DNA of 64,000 nt from the NCBI RefSeq assembly GCF_026151205.1, contig NC_087082.1, positions 19,676,494-19,740,493 on the forward strand, read 5' to 3'. Below are positions 1-11,700 of this stretch, in pieces. Origin of the DNA: Bolinopsis microptera (lineage: Eukaryota > Ctenophora > Tentaculata > Lobata > Bolinopsidae). The notes beneath the pieces were generated by a model. That model was not told the origin of the DNA. It saw only the letters and a program-made list of their open reading frames with translations, and ran no database searches. The first letter of the stretch is position 1; every line of letters starts with the position of its first letter. Position numbers and translations under genes: made by a program.

Positions 1-120
1 CTGAGGAGGAAGAGGAGGAGGATGAAGAGGAGGAGGAGGACCCAGGAGGAGGACCCAGGAGGAGGACTCAGGAGGATTGATTGAGGAGCACTACCCAGAG
101 GCATTACTCGGCACTAACGC
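1..120. repeat. GGA-rich simple repeat, left part
   Basis: Runs of GAGGAG and AGGACTCAGGAGG units fill this stretch. The same purine-rich repeat resumes at 1558-1740, so the LINE between them appears to have inserted into or beside a GGA satellite. Confidence 0.85.
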
Positions 121-124
121 CTTA

Positions 125-1561
125 AAATCTTTAATTACAATCAAATATAAATATATGCACACAATGTATAAAATATGAATAATGTATAAAATATGATTAC
201 GCTATTAGCAAATTTGAATAGTACTACTATTAAGAATTTGTAAATAACTCTTATCTCTTGACATAAATTTAGAACAGCGACACAGGGTCTGAAGAATGCG
301 CGGTGATATTTTTGTCTTGTAAATGACAGTGAAATTGCGCGGTAGCGATAGCATTGTAGAAAATGCTCGAAGATAGTCATATTTCGTTATGAGGTTAAAG
401 TTTTGTTGCTCGTTATTATCAACGTACGTTGTATCAAATTATTTAAATTTCTAAAAGTACGAAATTTGAGTTTTTCCAGTCCTTGTCATCCGGGTTAAGT
501 GCTTGTGCAGTAAGCACATGCTTGCTGACTGTAGACTTGAATGAATTTAGGAATTTGTCTTGTAGGCAAGTCGTGACATATTTTATGTCCTTGTTAATAA
601 TGTTGACTGTTTTGTTATATAACTTAGGCCCAATGTAAGAAATGCTCTTGTCTGAATTACATAAACGGTTAAATGGTACTGCAAAGAACTCAGGTTCTCT
701 TCTAGGTGCGTTTAAGTTTGAAACAGTGAACATTCTTATAATATTTGGTGGTGCAGTGTTAGAATAAACTTTGTGCATTAAGCATAATATACATTTAGCT
801 ATCACGTTCGGTAAAGCTAATACTTCTAGTTTATTGAAAATTTCCTTTGTGTGTGAAGGTGTACTGTTCAGATCTTTGTCATAAAAATAGCGGTGGTATT
901 GGTTATCTGCAGCGCGAATGCCCTTTTTCTGGGCAGAGAAGACTCTTTTAACGGAGTTTAGCGATCTTGTTCCCCAAACTGTGCAGCAGTAGTACAAGTG
1001 AGACTGAACAAAGCTGTTGTATATCAACTTGAGTGCTTTGTTAGGTACAGAGCCTTTGAGTTTGTAGAGTATGCCCGCATTTCTAGATAATTTAGTGGCT
1101 AAATGTCTAATGTGGTGGGCCCAATTTAGCTTGGTATCAATGATCACGCCAAGAAACCTTTCGTGATCACTTTGCTTTAATCGTTCACCTCCCATGTAAA
1201 TTTCTATATCCTCAGTTTTCTTATTTGTAAAGATCATATATTTAGTTTTGCTAGCATTTAATTTAAGCCCGTTATTAGTAGCCCAATCAATTATCAAAGT
1301 CAGAATCTCATTCACCATTGCATTAAGTTGTTCAAATGTATCTGTACTTATTATTAGGTTTGCGTCGTCAGCGAAATAAATATGTTTAGCTAAATTACTA
1401 ATCTGAGGAAGGTCGTTGATGTAAATTATGAACAGAATTGGTCCGAGAATGGAGCCCTGTGGTACTCCGTAGTTAAGTTTGAGGTGAGAGGACTTGCAGT
1501 TGTTGACGCTCACGTATTGCTCTCTATCGGTAAGATATGAGTGAAACCAAGATAAAGCCAA
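125..1561 (-). mobile_element. 5'-truncated non-LTR retrotransposon (LINE), reverse transcriptase part
   Basis: An open frame at 443-1561 gives about 372 residues of the second half of a Jockey/CR1-type reverse transcriptase. Visible motifs are GVPQGSILGP near residue 32 and the catalytic YFADD near residues 62-66, followed by thumb and C-terminal connection regions ending in an ordinary stop. The first codon of the frame is TTG, lying exactly at the border with the GGA repeat. There is no ATG, no endonuclease domain and no ORF1, so this is a 5'-truncated copy, the usual product of incomplete target-primed reverse transcription. The frame is otherwise unbroken, which suggests a fairly young insertion. 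The 3' UTR probably runs to about position 125. I could not place target-site duplications because both flanks are simple repeat. The clade assignment is inferred from motif style only. Confidence 0.85.
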
Positions 1562-1740
1562 GGAGGAGGAGGAGGAGGACTGGGGAGGAGGAGGACTGTT
1601 GAGGACTGATGAGGAGGACTGAGGACGAGGAGCTAGGAGGAGTAGGAGTAGGAGGAGGACTGAGGAGGGGAGGAGGAAGAGGACTGAGGAAGATCAGGAA
1701 GACCTAGGAGGAGGAGGAGAAAGAGTAGGAGGAGGAAGCA
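1561..1740. repeat. GGA-rich simple repeat, right part
   Basis: Continuous AGGAGG/GACTGAGGAGG units. The small minus-strand frame read through it is Ser/Pro low-complexity sequence and not a gene. Confidence 0.85.
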
Positions 1741-2014
1741 TTTAAATGTTATTTCCATTTTAGTCCGTTTTTGTCCATTTTTGTCCGCTCTATTTTTTGT
1801 CCGTTTTGAAAATATAGGGTACCGAACGGACAAAAAACATGATATAACAGCAAAAATTGAATATTTTATTTAGCAATTTAGGTGTCCATTAATGTCCGCT
1901 AAAGTCCGTATTATATGTCTGTCTATGTCCGCCTATGTCCGCCTATGTCCTGTCCTTTTAGGATTCTATGAGACAAGCGGACATAGACGGACGTGACACC
2001 CCCCCCCCCCCCCC
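1741..2014. repeat. Degenerate GTCCG-rich repeat ending in a C16 run
   Basis: Many spaced copies of TGTCCG/CGGACA occur here, including three successive variants of CTATGTCCGC near 1920-1950, and the stretch ends in 16 consecutive C (1999-2014). The GGACAT wording resembles the ends of the pogo-like element at 2705-3592, so this may be a decayed relative. No coding signal. Confidence 0.5.
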
Positions 2015-2107
2015 ATATAACATTTTATTATCAATACTAGTTGCACCCAAGTGTGACCCAACTGGCAAAGTTGCCTAAACAAATCCAGAAACTCCTGTGT
2101 TACTCAC

Positions 2108-2273
2108 GAGAGATCCCTCATGTTAACAGCTGAAGCTTGTCCGGAGTTCCCGGACACCTCTTTAGGACGCGGCCACAACACCCGGGTAGCTGAAGGAGCA
2201 CCTTTGTCTTCTTTGGCTGTTGAGACACATTCCAGCTTACACTTGGACGGAGGCGTGAAACTCTCGTCATCAA
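2108..2273 (-). CDS. Orphan internal exon of an unidentified gene
   Basis: A 166-nt open segment is bounded by a good acceptor (CCGCAG just upstream) and a consensus donor (GTGAGT at 2107-2102). It starts in phase 1 and ends in phase 2 and encodes about 54 residues, Ser/Pro/Lys-rich with the string TRVLWPRPKEV. I do not recognise the family. No neighbouring exons could be assigned with confidence. The gene must be separate from PFDN1, whose stop lies upstream at 4648. Codon use is more balanced than in the flanking DNA. It could be a chance open segment with lucky splice signals. Confidence 0.45.
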
Positions 2274-2702
2274 CTGCGGATTAAATATTATTCTCATTGC
2301 ATTTCTCGTTTAAATCTTATATGTTCGTCCGGTCCGGTCCGGGTCAATGCCATGCAGGTATAACCTCCACTTTTATCAGTGACAGTAGTTTTGGGCGCGC
2401 GTTGAATTACCTCTTTTATCTCTGCAGCTATGTACTTGTAGAATGTAGATTTGAATACATTGTTTGTACATTTTCTGTACATCTGACATCGTGTACGATG
2501 CCTTTTCCGCTACTACATATACAAAATGAACACTTGGATATGGTATAGATGATGCAGCTTTGCACTACTGCTAATATTATTGCTAAAGTATTATATAACT
2601 ATAAGTTCGATGCCATGAATTTGAATATCTTGATTTTTACATTTACAATAATGAACAAAACTAAAACTCCGGGAATTTCGAAAGCCCAAAGGTTGTTAGT
2701 GT
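2274..2702. other. Unassigned stretch
   Basis: Short overlapping frames occur on both strands, none with a recognisable motif or paired splice signals. I see nothing I can support as a gene. Confidence 0.5.
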
Positions 2703-2704
2703 TA

Positions 2705-3592
2705 CTACCTTATCGGACCTTATTTGGACGGACATTACATGAACGGACATAATTATGAACGGACATTAATATGAACGCTCGAAGGCATTCAAAACCATCA
2801 AAAATCCGAATTTTTTAAATTTTTTTTGACGTTTTTTAAATTTCAGCAAATGATTGTTAAATCCATTTTTTATACAGTAAGTAAGAAAAGCAGTCATTAA
2901 GCAGTAAAAATGTTAAAATATGTGTAGATGATCAGTTTCTAATATCAGATATCATCTTCATCAAATGGGTTTTCGGTTTACCGTTTATGGAAACCTTTTT
3001 TATCAAACTACCCCGGTACTCCTGCATTTCAGTGTTAACTTTTACAAGCCATTCGGCGTGAGCCGTGAAGTAGTTTTATCTTCTAAGACAATTTAAGGTT
3101 AACCTTAACACCTAACATCACGTGGAGCTTTCCTAGCACTGTTTCATTACCGCCCCTGAGTAATATGAGCTATAACAACGTCGGACAATGTCCTTGGCAA
3201 CACGATTTACCGTAACATCTAGAGGCTGGAACAAGTTTGTCATGTTGGCGGGGACTATTTCATGAACTATGTAAATGTTGTTGAGTGCCATAATTTCGTT
3301 GACTTTTTTCCGCCAAGTGACCCTTGAAAACATCATATACTAGTAGAGTTTTCTGTGCCTCCGGCAGACCAAGGAGAACCTTTCCGTCGTTAACTTACGA
3401 CTTAATAAAGTTCTCAAAGTTGTCATAATCTGGACAAAAAGTTTGAAATGGAAAAATGTTTGAAAAAATTTCAACGGACTTTAACTTGGACGGACATTTA
3501 TTGAACGGACTTTATTTGAACGGACATTAAGATGAACGCTAGGGCCTCCAGCGTTCAAGTAATGTCCGTCCAAATAAGGTCCGATAAGGTAG
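2705..3592 (-). mobile_element. Pogo-like (Tc1/mariner superfamily) non-autonomous element with perfect TIRs
   Basis: The two ends are inverted copies starting CTACCTTATCGGACCTTATT; the identity runs about 34 bp before the first mismatch and then continues. The element is flanked by TA on both sides (2703-2704 and 3593-3594), the target duplication of the Tc1/mariner superfamily. Inside, the minus strand at 3133-3336 keeps a transposase C-terminal scrap reading VPANMTNLFQPLDVTVN, matching the conserved region after the second catalytic Asp in pogo/jerky-type DDE enzymes. The rest of the transposase is missing, so the copy is a deletion derivative. A lone end fragment of the same family lies near 48333-48352. 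Confidence 0.75.
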
Positions 3593-4647
3593 TAGTAGTA
3601 CTATAACTACAAATTGCAAATACAATCTCTGTATCTGATCTCGTAACATATACCAAGTAGCAAGCTTCCGTGATCAATATCAAAACTCCGTTCAGTGAAG
3701 TGAAAGATAAGATGCTCAAAATCAAATGTACATTGTACAACTACAAACACAGTAGGTTTGAACTGCCTTTACATTGATATTGTAAAATTATACTTCGTTT
3801 TTAATAATGTATAATGTAGTAAGTTATATTAGTAAGTTATATTACTATCCTGTTGCACTGACCTTTCAGTTGCCGAGTGCAAGCAGATGCGGTGGTGTTA
3901 CATCTCCATGTATAAGGAAAGTCCCCGCTAACAGAGGAGTGGAAGGTAAGCAAAGAGAGGAGGATGGTTATCATTGTTGGGTACGATCAGCTCACAACGG
4001 CAAAACACCAAACATACATTCGGGGTCAAGTCTCTCCTAGTCTTCAAGTTACAATTCTGAGATCTAGAGATTTAATCTAAGAATTACTTATGTAATTAAC
4101 ACCATATGTTACGTAGGTTGACCTACCTCAAATCCAATTTTGTAGGAGTCTTATAAAGTTATAACGAGAGCTAGATGATCGATTTTTGTCAGCACAGTTT
4201 GGTTAAATTAATCTCATCAGAGCTGGAGGACCAAAACTGGTATCAATGTGGAAACACAGTTTTACAGGCCATCTAACGGCAGCGCTTCAAGCTAGCTGGC
4301 GAGTGAGAAATTCTTGATTTTTGACATTTAATATATTATCATGGTTTGATGGGGTGGACTTTGACCAAACTCAAGATAAGCTCACTAAACATTACCATTA
4401 AATTAACAACGTTATTTCATTACAACGGTATTTCATTTTCAATCACCAAATATTTGTTTTGATTCACCGAGATGCTTTAAGATGACAAAACCGAAGAGAA
4501 AACACAGCGATTGACAAATAATGTTATTTTACAAAAGATATAGTCCAGAGAACAGAAAACCGTCCAATTAACTCTACAAATATAACAGCAAATATAAACA
4601 CAAAGAGAAAACCACTACAGAGGCGCAAAAGATGAAAATGTTCGTGA
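3593..4647. other. Region between transposon and PFDN1 3' end
   Basis: Mostly AT-rich with no defendable gene. The only coding-like signal is a plus-strand 76-nt segment at 3870-3945, listed separately. Confidence 0.4.
3870..3945 (+). CDS. Possible small exon, unknown gene
   Basis: An acceptor (CCTTTCAG ending at 3869) and a donor (GTAAG from 3946) bound 76 nt that are open in one frame, with Cys and Gly residues (SRCGGVTSPC). There is no family match and no partner exon, so it may be chance. Confidence 0.25.
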
Positions 4648-5720
4648 TTATTTTGCAATCGTCGTTTTCTTGCTCTCTACCAGTTCACGTAGTGCGTTCT
4701 CGCTTTCCTTTAAGTTCTTGCTCAGGTATACCTTCTGATTCTGTAATGAAGAGAGTGTGAATAATCGTCAGTATTTCTGTTTTAAAAACAAAAATCGGCA
4801 GTATTTCTGTTTTAAAACAAAAAATCGGCAATATTTCTGTTTTAGAACAATAAAATATCAAAAATTTGTTCATTAATCTTCATCAATAGATTTCCTATTG
4901 TAAATTTTTTTTGTGCAAAGATTTTTGGAACGGCATTTTGATCGGTTTTGTGGTAATTACGTTGTGTTTTACATTAAATCGGATGTATTTTCGGTTGGGA
5001 CGAACATTTTTTAATGCGATTAAAGCTTTCTCACAAATAATATTACTATAGCTTCCTCTCTGTGACCACGGGTTTTCTAGTCATATTATATAAAATTATT
5101 TCGATGAAAGATTAAAATCCCTTCATACTTTGAGTATAATTGCTGAAAGCACAGTGTAAGGCCTACACGGACCGCCTCTAACTAGCCAATCCCTGTTTAC
5201 ATGCCGTGTAGCAGGGGACTAGAAAGAGCTAAACTAGTAAGCGGGGCATAGCCAATACACTATACTTCCATCATTGAGTATATTACCAACCAGAAGGAAA
5301 ATTTCCTTGTGTTTGGAATCTACCAAGACGAAAGTTGTACAATCCAGCGAAATTCCGAAGAATCATTCCAGTAGACTAGGCGCATTGCAACCACAGCCAC
5401 GGAAATACTTATGAGTATTGCCGAAAGCACAGTGTAAGGCCTACACGGACCTATGTCAGGCTCGATACCACCAGGCACCACCTCTCGTAATGTTATGTTA
5501 ACATTTAGATGAGGGCCAACCAAATAACGAAATATCAAGACAGTTACTTGTACTTTAACATGAAAATATCATCCTCTATTCCCTCCGAAGGATGTAACAT
5601 TTTCTTAAAATATTATAAACCTCAAAGTTAGCACCTGTACCATATTACTGATCATGTGTGTTTACTGGCATTGTTATTAATTTATTCCAGAGGCGTTCCA
5701 TGAGGTGATTATAACAATAT

Positions 5721-5773
<53 letters not shown>

Positions 5774-8700
5774 ACCACCTCTCAGTTTATTGTCGTTACT
5801 ATTATTAACTCATAATATTAATATTTAAGTTATACTCCTCTGCATTATTTCGTTTTCGAATGGAATTTTACCGAATTAAAACCTAGTGTGTGTGTTCCTG
5901 TTCGTTTTGTATGATTGTTATACAATCATGTTTTAAAAAAAAGAAGAATTGAGTGCTTTAGATGCATAGTACAGTATGACGCTATAATTGTAGTTGGCAC
6001 TATTATTTCTAATCATCTATTATTTCTAATCATCTATTATTTCTAATCATCGATTAGTTGTTTAAGATAATAATATCTGATATCAGAATTTATCAATTAA
6101 AATTAAGATGTCTTTGGAATTAAGGGCCCATACACTAAATCTGTCCAGCCTAAATGACTTCACAGGAAGTTTGAGAACACTAATATCTGTAATCGAGCAT
6201 TTCTTGATTTAAAATCATCTTTCGGAAAAGAAATTTATTTGATTGAGTTATAGCCTCTCCAAATATTTTGTTCCGAAAAATAATTTCACATATTACGTAA
6301 TATGTGAACGACCCCTTACATAATATGAGAGTGTAACTGCTGATTAAATAATAAATACCAACCTCAAGTTTCTGGATAGATTCCCTGCTCATAGCAGCGC
6401 GGTCTTTGAGCTGCTCCAAAATAGTATCCTGTGTCTCCAACACAAACCTGGAGGTAAAATCACTTTAAATAAATATGATGCTAAGTTGTGATCTAACCGG
6501 AAAAAAACCTCAGTTAGAATTTAATAACGGTGGCATGATACAAGATAAGGATAGAGTCGCTGTGCAAAAGGTTCATCCAGCAGTCCTGAAAGCTGAAGCC
6601 AGCCAAAAAAGTACCAACACGTAGATAAGTTGTTTCTCTCAACAGCTGGCAGGACGCAGACAAAAGTCCGTAATAGAATAGGCCCAAGTTGTTTGCGCAA
6701 TAGTAGTCTTAAGGTACTTCTTGAGACTTTGAGAAAAGAAGGTTAATGATGAAACTTCACACTCGTGGTATCTTCTTGACCTTGTGACATGATGAGGCAG
6801 CTTTAATTGTACTATTGGACTTTAAAAACAGTCTGCAAGTACAACCATAACATTTGGGTCATGGCATGGACATTGGACATGACTTTATTACACAAAATGG
6901 GACTTGAAGTTGAGCGCCATTTGCCTTTGGGAATCCCGATTTTCGGGAAATTCCCGGTTTTCGGGACTCCCGGGATTTTTTGTTCGAGATTCCCGAATCC
7001 CGGGATTGATTTTTTTGATCGGGATTGACTTCACTACTGTGCATACATTCTAATTTCTATGCATTGTTTGACTATTGAGTATAGACGTAGTTGAATGCCG
7101 TTAATTTCTGTCTCTCGTAATTTTGAATTGATCTCGCGCCGTATTTAAAATTTTCGTCGACTTATCTGTGACGGCGTGGCAAATGCGACGTAGAACTAGA
7201 AGGTAAACACTTCATTCCAGTATCAAGATTAACATAAACAAAGTAATAACGTTCCCAAAATTATGCTATACTAAAGATGTATTTACTTAAGTTTTACTAA
7301 ATCAGCAGTCTAAAGCGATTTGGTAGTTGGTACTTAATTAAGGGTGTCACAACTCATAGAGTCAACATAATATCGTTATCCAGATATGGTATACCTTACA
7401 AGACATATTTATAACGTACGAAATGTGGCGGTTTTCCGAAAATTTCGCCACATTTTCGGACCGCCAAAATTTCGGTCGTCGTAATAGAATCCGTCGCATT
7501 ATCTTTTAGCTTATTTCAATGACTGTGCCTTCACTGCTTTATTTTGTTTCTAAAAAGTAATATCAAGTAAAATAAATAAATAAATTCTGGCATCTTGGGA
7601 CAAATTATCAACACACCAATGACGAATTGAATGTCAAGCAATACAGTTTAAATTTGCATTAAAATACATGTATGTGCTAACATGAAAGTCTTACAGTCTT
7701 AATACAGACTAAGTTTGAACACGATTTTACCGAATTTCAGAAATTTCCTTACTCCTTAAGTCCTTACTGTCACAAAAAATGATGAAAAATACCCTTATTT
7801 TCTGTGACGTCCGAAATTTGACGGTTTTTGTTTAATTTCGCCATATTTTCGGACCGCCAAAATTTCGGTCGTCGCAAATTAGGCCGCCATAAATATATCT
7901 TGTAAGGTAACAGTAAACTTCAAGATTAGATATAACTTTAGAGTGAGATAATAACACCAACAAATGAGGAGCACACCACAGATGGTATCCATGGCAACAC
8001 GTTCGTCCACCTCAAGTACTTTTGATCGGTAGCAACATATCTTCTCATAAAGTCTCTTATGTTCCTCTTAAACAGTATTAACTGCCGCTATTCCAAGTAT
8101 TGGGCACATTAGTAAGCCGACAATATGGTCCCTCCATCTCAATCCCAAATTCCTCTCGTCCGATCCTGGCAATCCAATCACGTGCCTCGCTTGGTATGTC
8201 AACTTGGGGCGTCTTACTCACAATCTTCCTACTGAGAGGAGAATTACGTTGGGAGTCCTTCTCAAGAGCAGTCAGCGCAAGAGAAGTCAACTCTTCCTTA
8301 ATGCCCAGTTCAAACAAGAGGTTTTTGCAGAATTCCTCTCGGTTTTCTAAAAGCGATTCGTAGGAGTAGGCTCTCAACTTTCTCCCACTTTGGGATTCCA
8401 GATAGTAAGGATGAATTTGACATAGCATTGCAAATAGGAACTTTTCGTAAGATCGTGTAACTTTGATCTTCTCCCATATTCTCCTGTACTTGGTTGGTAG
8501 CAGGTTTACTCCGAAATTCGCAGTATCCTTGAAGCGCCGCGCACCCATTACACGTGCCCAGGAGAATAAGCAGGGCATCAGTGATCTGTACATGTGTATT
8601 TCTGTAGCACCAGGAAGGGCTCTGTGAACAAGATGTATCAAACTTCCAGTGAAGATGCCGGAAATCTTTACAAAGTAACGCTGATCTGGTTTATTACAAA

Positions 8701-11700
8701 GTAGAAGCAATGTCGTCTTTATTAATTCCAGGTTTTCTTCACAGTGCAGTGGATGAGTATCATTCCGCTTGCTCATCATTATAGCAAGTACCGTCAGGGG
8801 AAAGGGTTCAGAAAGAATGTGAAACTGTTTAGTTTTGTGAACCATTGAAGCAATGAGCGTTGAACCACATCTTCCTATATTGTGTAGTATGGTTAAATTG
8901 CCACCTGAGCTGTGTGATTTGCTTTTCAGGTATTTGACAACTGTGTCACGTGGAATAGTGATAACTTCAGTAGCATGGTCGTGGATGGTAAAACTGTTGA
9001 ACGGGTACAGATCTATGTCCGTGTAATCAACTCCTGGCCTGATCCGCACAAAATGGAATTCGTGGAATGTAAGCGAGTACAGCAGGACATCATTCTCCTC
9101 AATAACTTGGATACTTGCCAGCTCTTTAAACTTTAGGAGGTAGAAGTGGAGCCCGTTTGGTCTGCGAAACTGTTGCTTGAAATTCCAAACTACATGGTAG
9201 CACACAGCTACATCCTTATCTTTTATGTCTTCATCTTTTGGTCCGAACAGGAATGTGAAGAGTCTTTGCAAGATAGCTTGAACCACAAGTCCTAGGGGGT
9301 ACAAGAAAAAATATTCCAGTACGTCGTATACGTTTCTTGATGTTATCATGATACTACTGAAAACGGGGGAGTGAAGGATTATTCGTTCAGTCTTATATAG
9401 CGAACAAAAAATAACTGTCTTGCACATAATTTAGAACAATCTAATTATTCTCACAGTCAAACTAATAGCAACCAATAAAACCCAGCACCGAAAAACAGAC
9501 TTAATGAAAATTATGAGATGGCACAAAATATAATTACCCGTACATTAACTAATATCTTTTATTAGTATATAATAGCGGTAAATCGGAGTATTACTGTATA
9601 TTACACAGTTACATTTACAGGAGACCAAAATATCTAATAGGAGGTAAAAAACATGGAATATGAAAGTTAGAAAAATATTCGTGAGACTCAGCACTACCAG
9701 ACTGCAGCTGGAGTGAGAAATATTATGTAAAACAGTGAAATTTATTTCGGTTGAACCAAAACACAGTGTTATTTAAAACCATAATTACAAGTGCCGATAA
9801 TATAATAGAAGTTACAATACGTGAGGCTTATTCTCATTGCGAGAACCTCCGGTACCACTCAATTGGGCTAATATCATTTTGCGTGACCAAAACTATTTTT
9901 TGCTCATTACTCCTCAGGGAAGCATTTTGCCTTGCGTCACGGGGTGATTCGGAATCAGCGCCTAATAATACATCGATTGAAATTCACGCGTTTTATTATT
10001 CGCAAAATTAAACTCAATCTATTAAACACAATTTATTAAACATTCATAATTTATTCCAAACCGGCGCGGTATTCTAGGGCCTGTTGTGATATCATGGATC
10101 GCTTAGGTTCCACCAAGATCTGGTAGTCCTCATAATTCCGCGGCCTCTATAATGTAAGTATGTATCGTCATAATAACATAGAGGCCGTAAGGTAAATGCA
10201 ACTGTCAGTTCCCTCCTGGAAGATCTCGGCGTGATATTAAGATCGAGACTTTTCACGAAATGTTCGGGCTCTTTAGATAACATTAACATATTCGGTGCTT
10301 ATTACTTTATATTATATTTCTCACACTAATTTAACTTACTCAGGTAAGTTAGCGGGTTTTATAACATATTGCAGACGCGTAATTCACTTCATTCCCGAAT
10401 AAATAATGTCGGAGGATCATAATCAATCTTATTCATTTTGTGTTGCTCGACCTTTTCTTGCTGTGTTAAATATTTTATTTATCTCAATTATCCAAGGAAA
10501 GGGAATTTGGGGTGGCGGATGATATTCCTTGAATTTTAGAATTAAATTGATGAAAAATATTGTTTTTTTGTCAGTTAATCACAAAACAGCACGGATCCAC
10601 GGATCTGGTAAATGCTAAAATTATGGGTATTTAATAATTCCAAAGCGACAATGATCAATCTTTTGTTACCTGGAAAAGAATCGCGTATAAAATGTATTTT
10701 TGTAGACAGCAAAGTTACATTATCTTATTTTATTAGTCTTGTTTTATTGTGTTCTGCAAGTTAGGCGGTAGTTAGACGGGTATCTTGACTTAAAGCGTTA
10801 TTGATTGAATCATGGTCAACTATCATCTTCCTGCGGCTCTGGTGTCTTGTTTTGAGACACATTGCTAAGTTATTCTAGAACGTTTTGGAAGCCTCTAACT
10901 ATATTTCCATTGGTCCATTATAGACACGTGGTGTTGGTTTAAAACGCTGATTGGTCAGCACAAATTTAGTAATCACAAGAAGGAGGATATAGGATATTCT
11001 CAGTTCTGTTCCGAGAATGTTAGTTTATATTAAAGTCATTATTGTAACGGTATATTAGAACCAGGCAGAAACAAAGTGTGAAGGGCCTGAAAGTCTCCCA
11101 GAAAGGAGTCTGTTCTGGAGATTTCATTTTCTGCTCAACTAATTATAAATGATAAGGTTGAAAAACGCTTTTCGTGATTCAATCATTCAATCAAAAGGTT
11201 ATAACTTTCAGGATATTCGGTCCGAATATACTGACTTTAAACGTTATTGATTGAATCATGACCAACTATCGTCTTCCTGTTCCTGAGTCTTGCTTGGATA
11301 ACAGTTCATTTCTAAGTCATTTTAGAAAGTTCTGAAAGCCTTTAACTGTGTTTCAATTGGTCCGTTATAGACACGTGGTGTTGGTTTAAAACGCTGATTG
11401 GTCAGCCCAAATTTAATTATCACAAGAAGAAGGATATAAGATATTCTCAGTTCTGTTCCGAGAATGTTAGTTTATATTAAAGTCCCCCAGAAAGGGGTAT
11501 GATCTGGAGAGCCGAGCTGAATATTCTGACTTTAAACGTTATTGATTGAATCATGAACAACTATCGCGCCGTCTTCCCGTTCCTGAGTCTTGTTTGGATA
11601 ACAGTTCATTTCTAACTTATTCTAAAACCTTCTGGAGGCCTTTAACTGTATTTACATATTTCCTTTTTATTAACGTGGTGTTAGCTTAGAACGCTGATCA

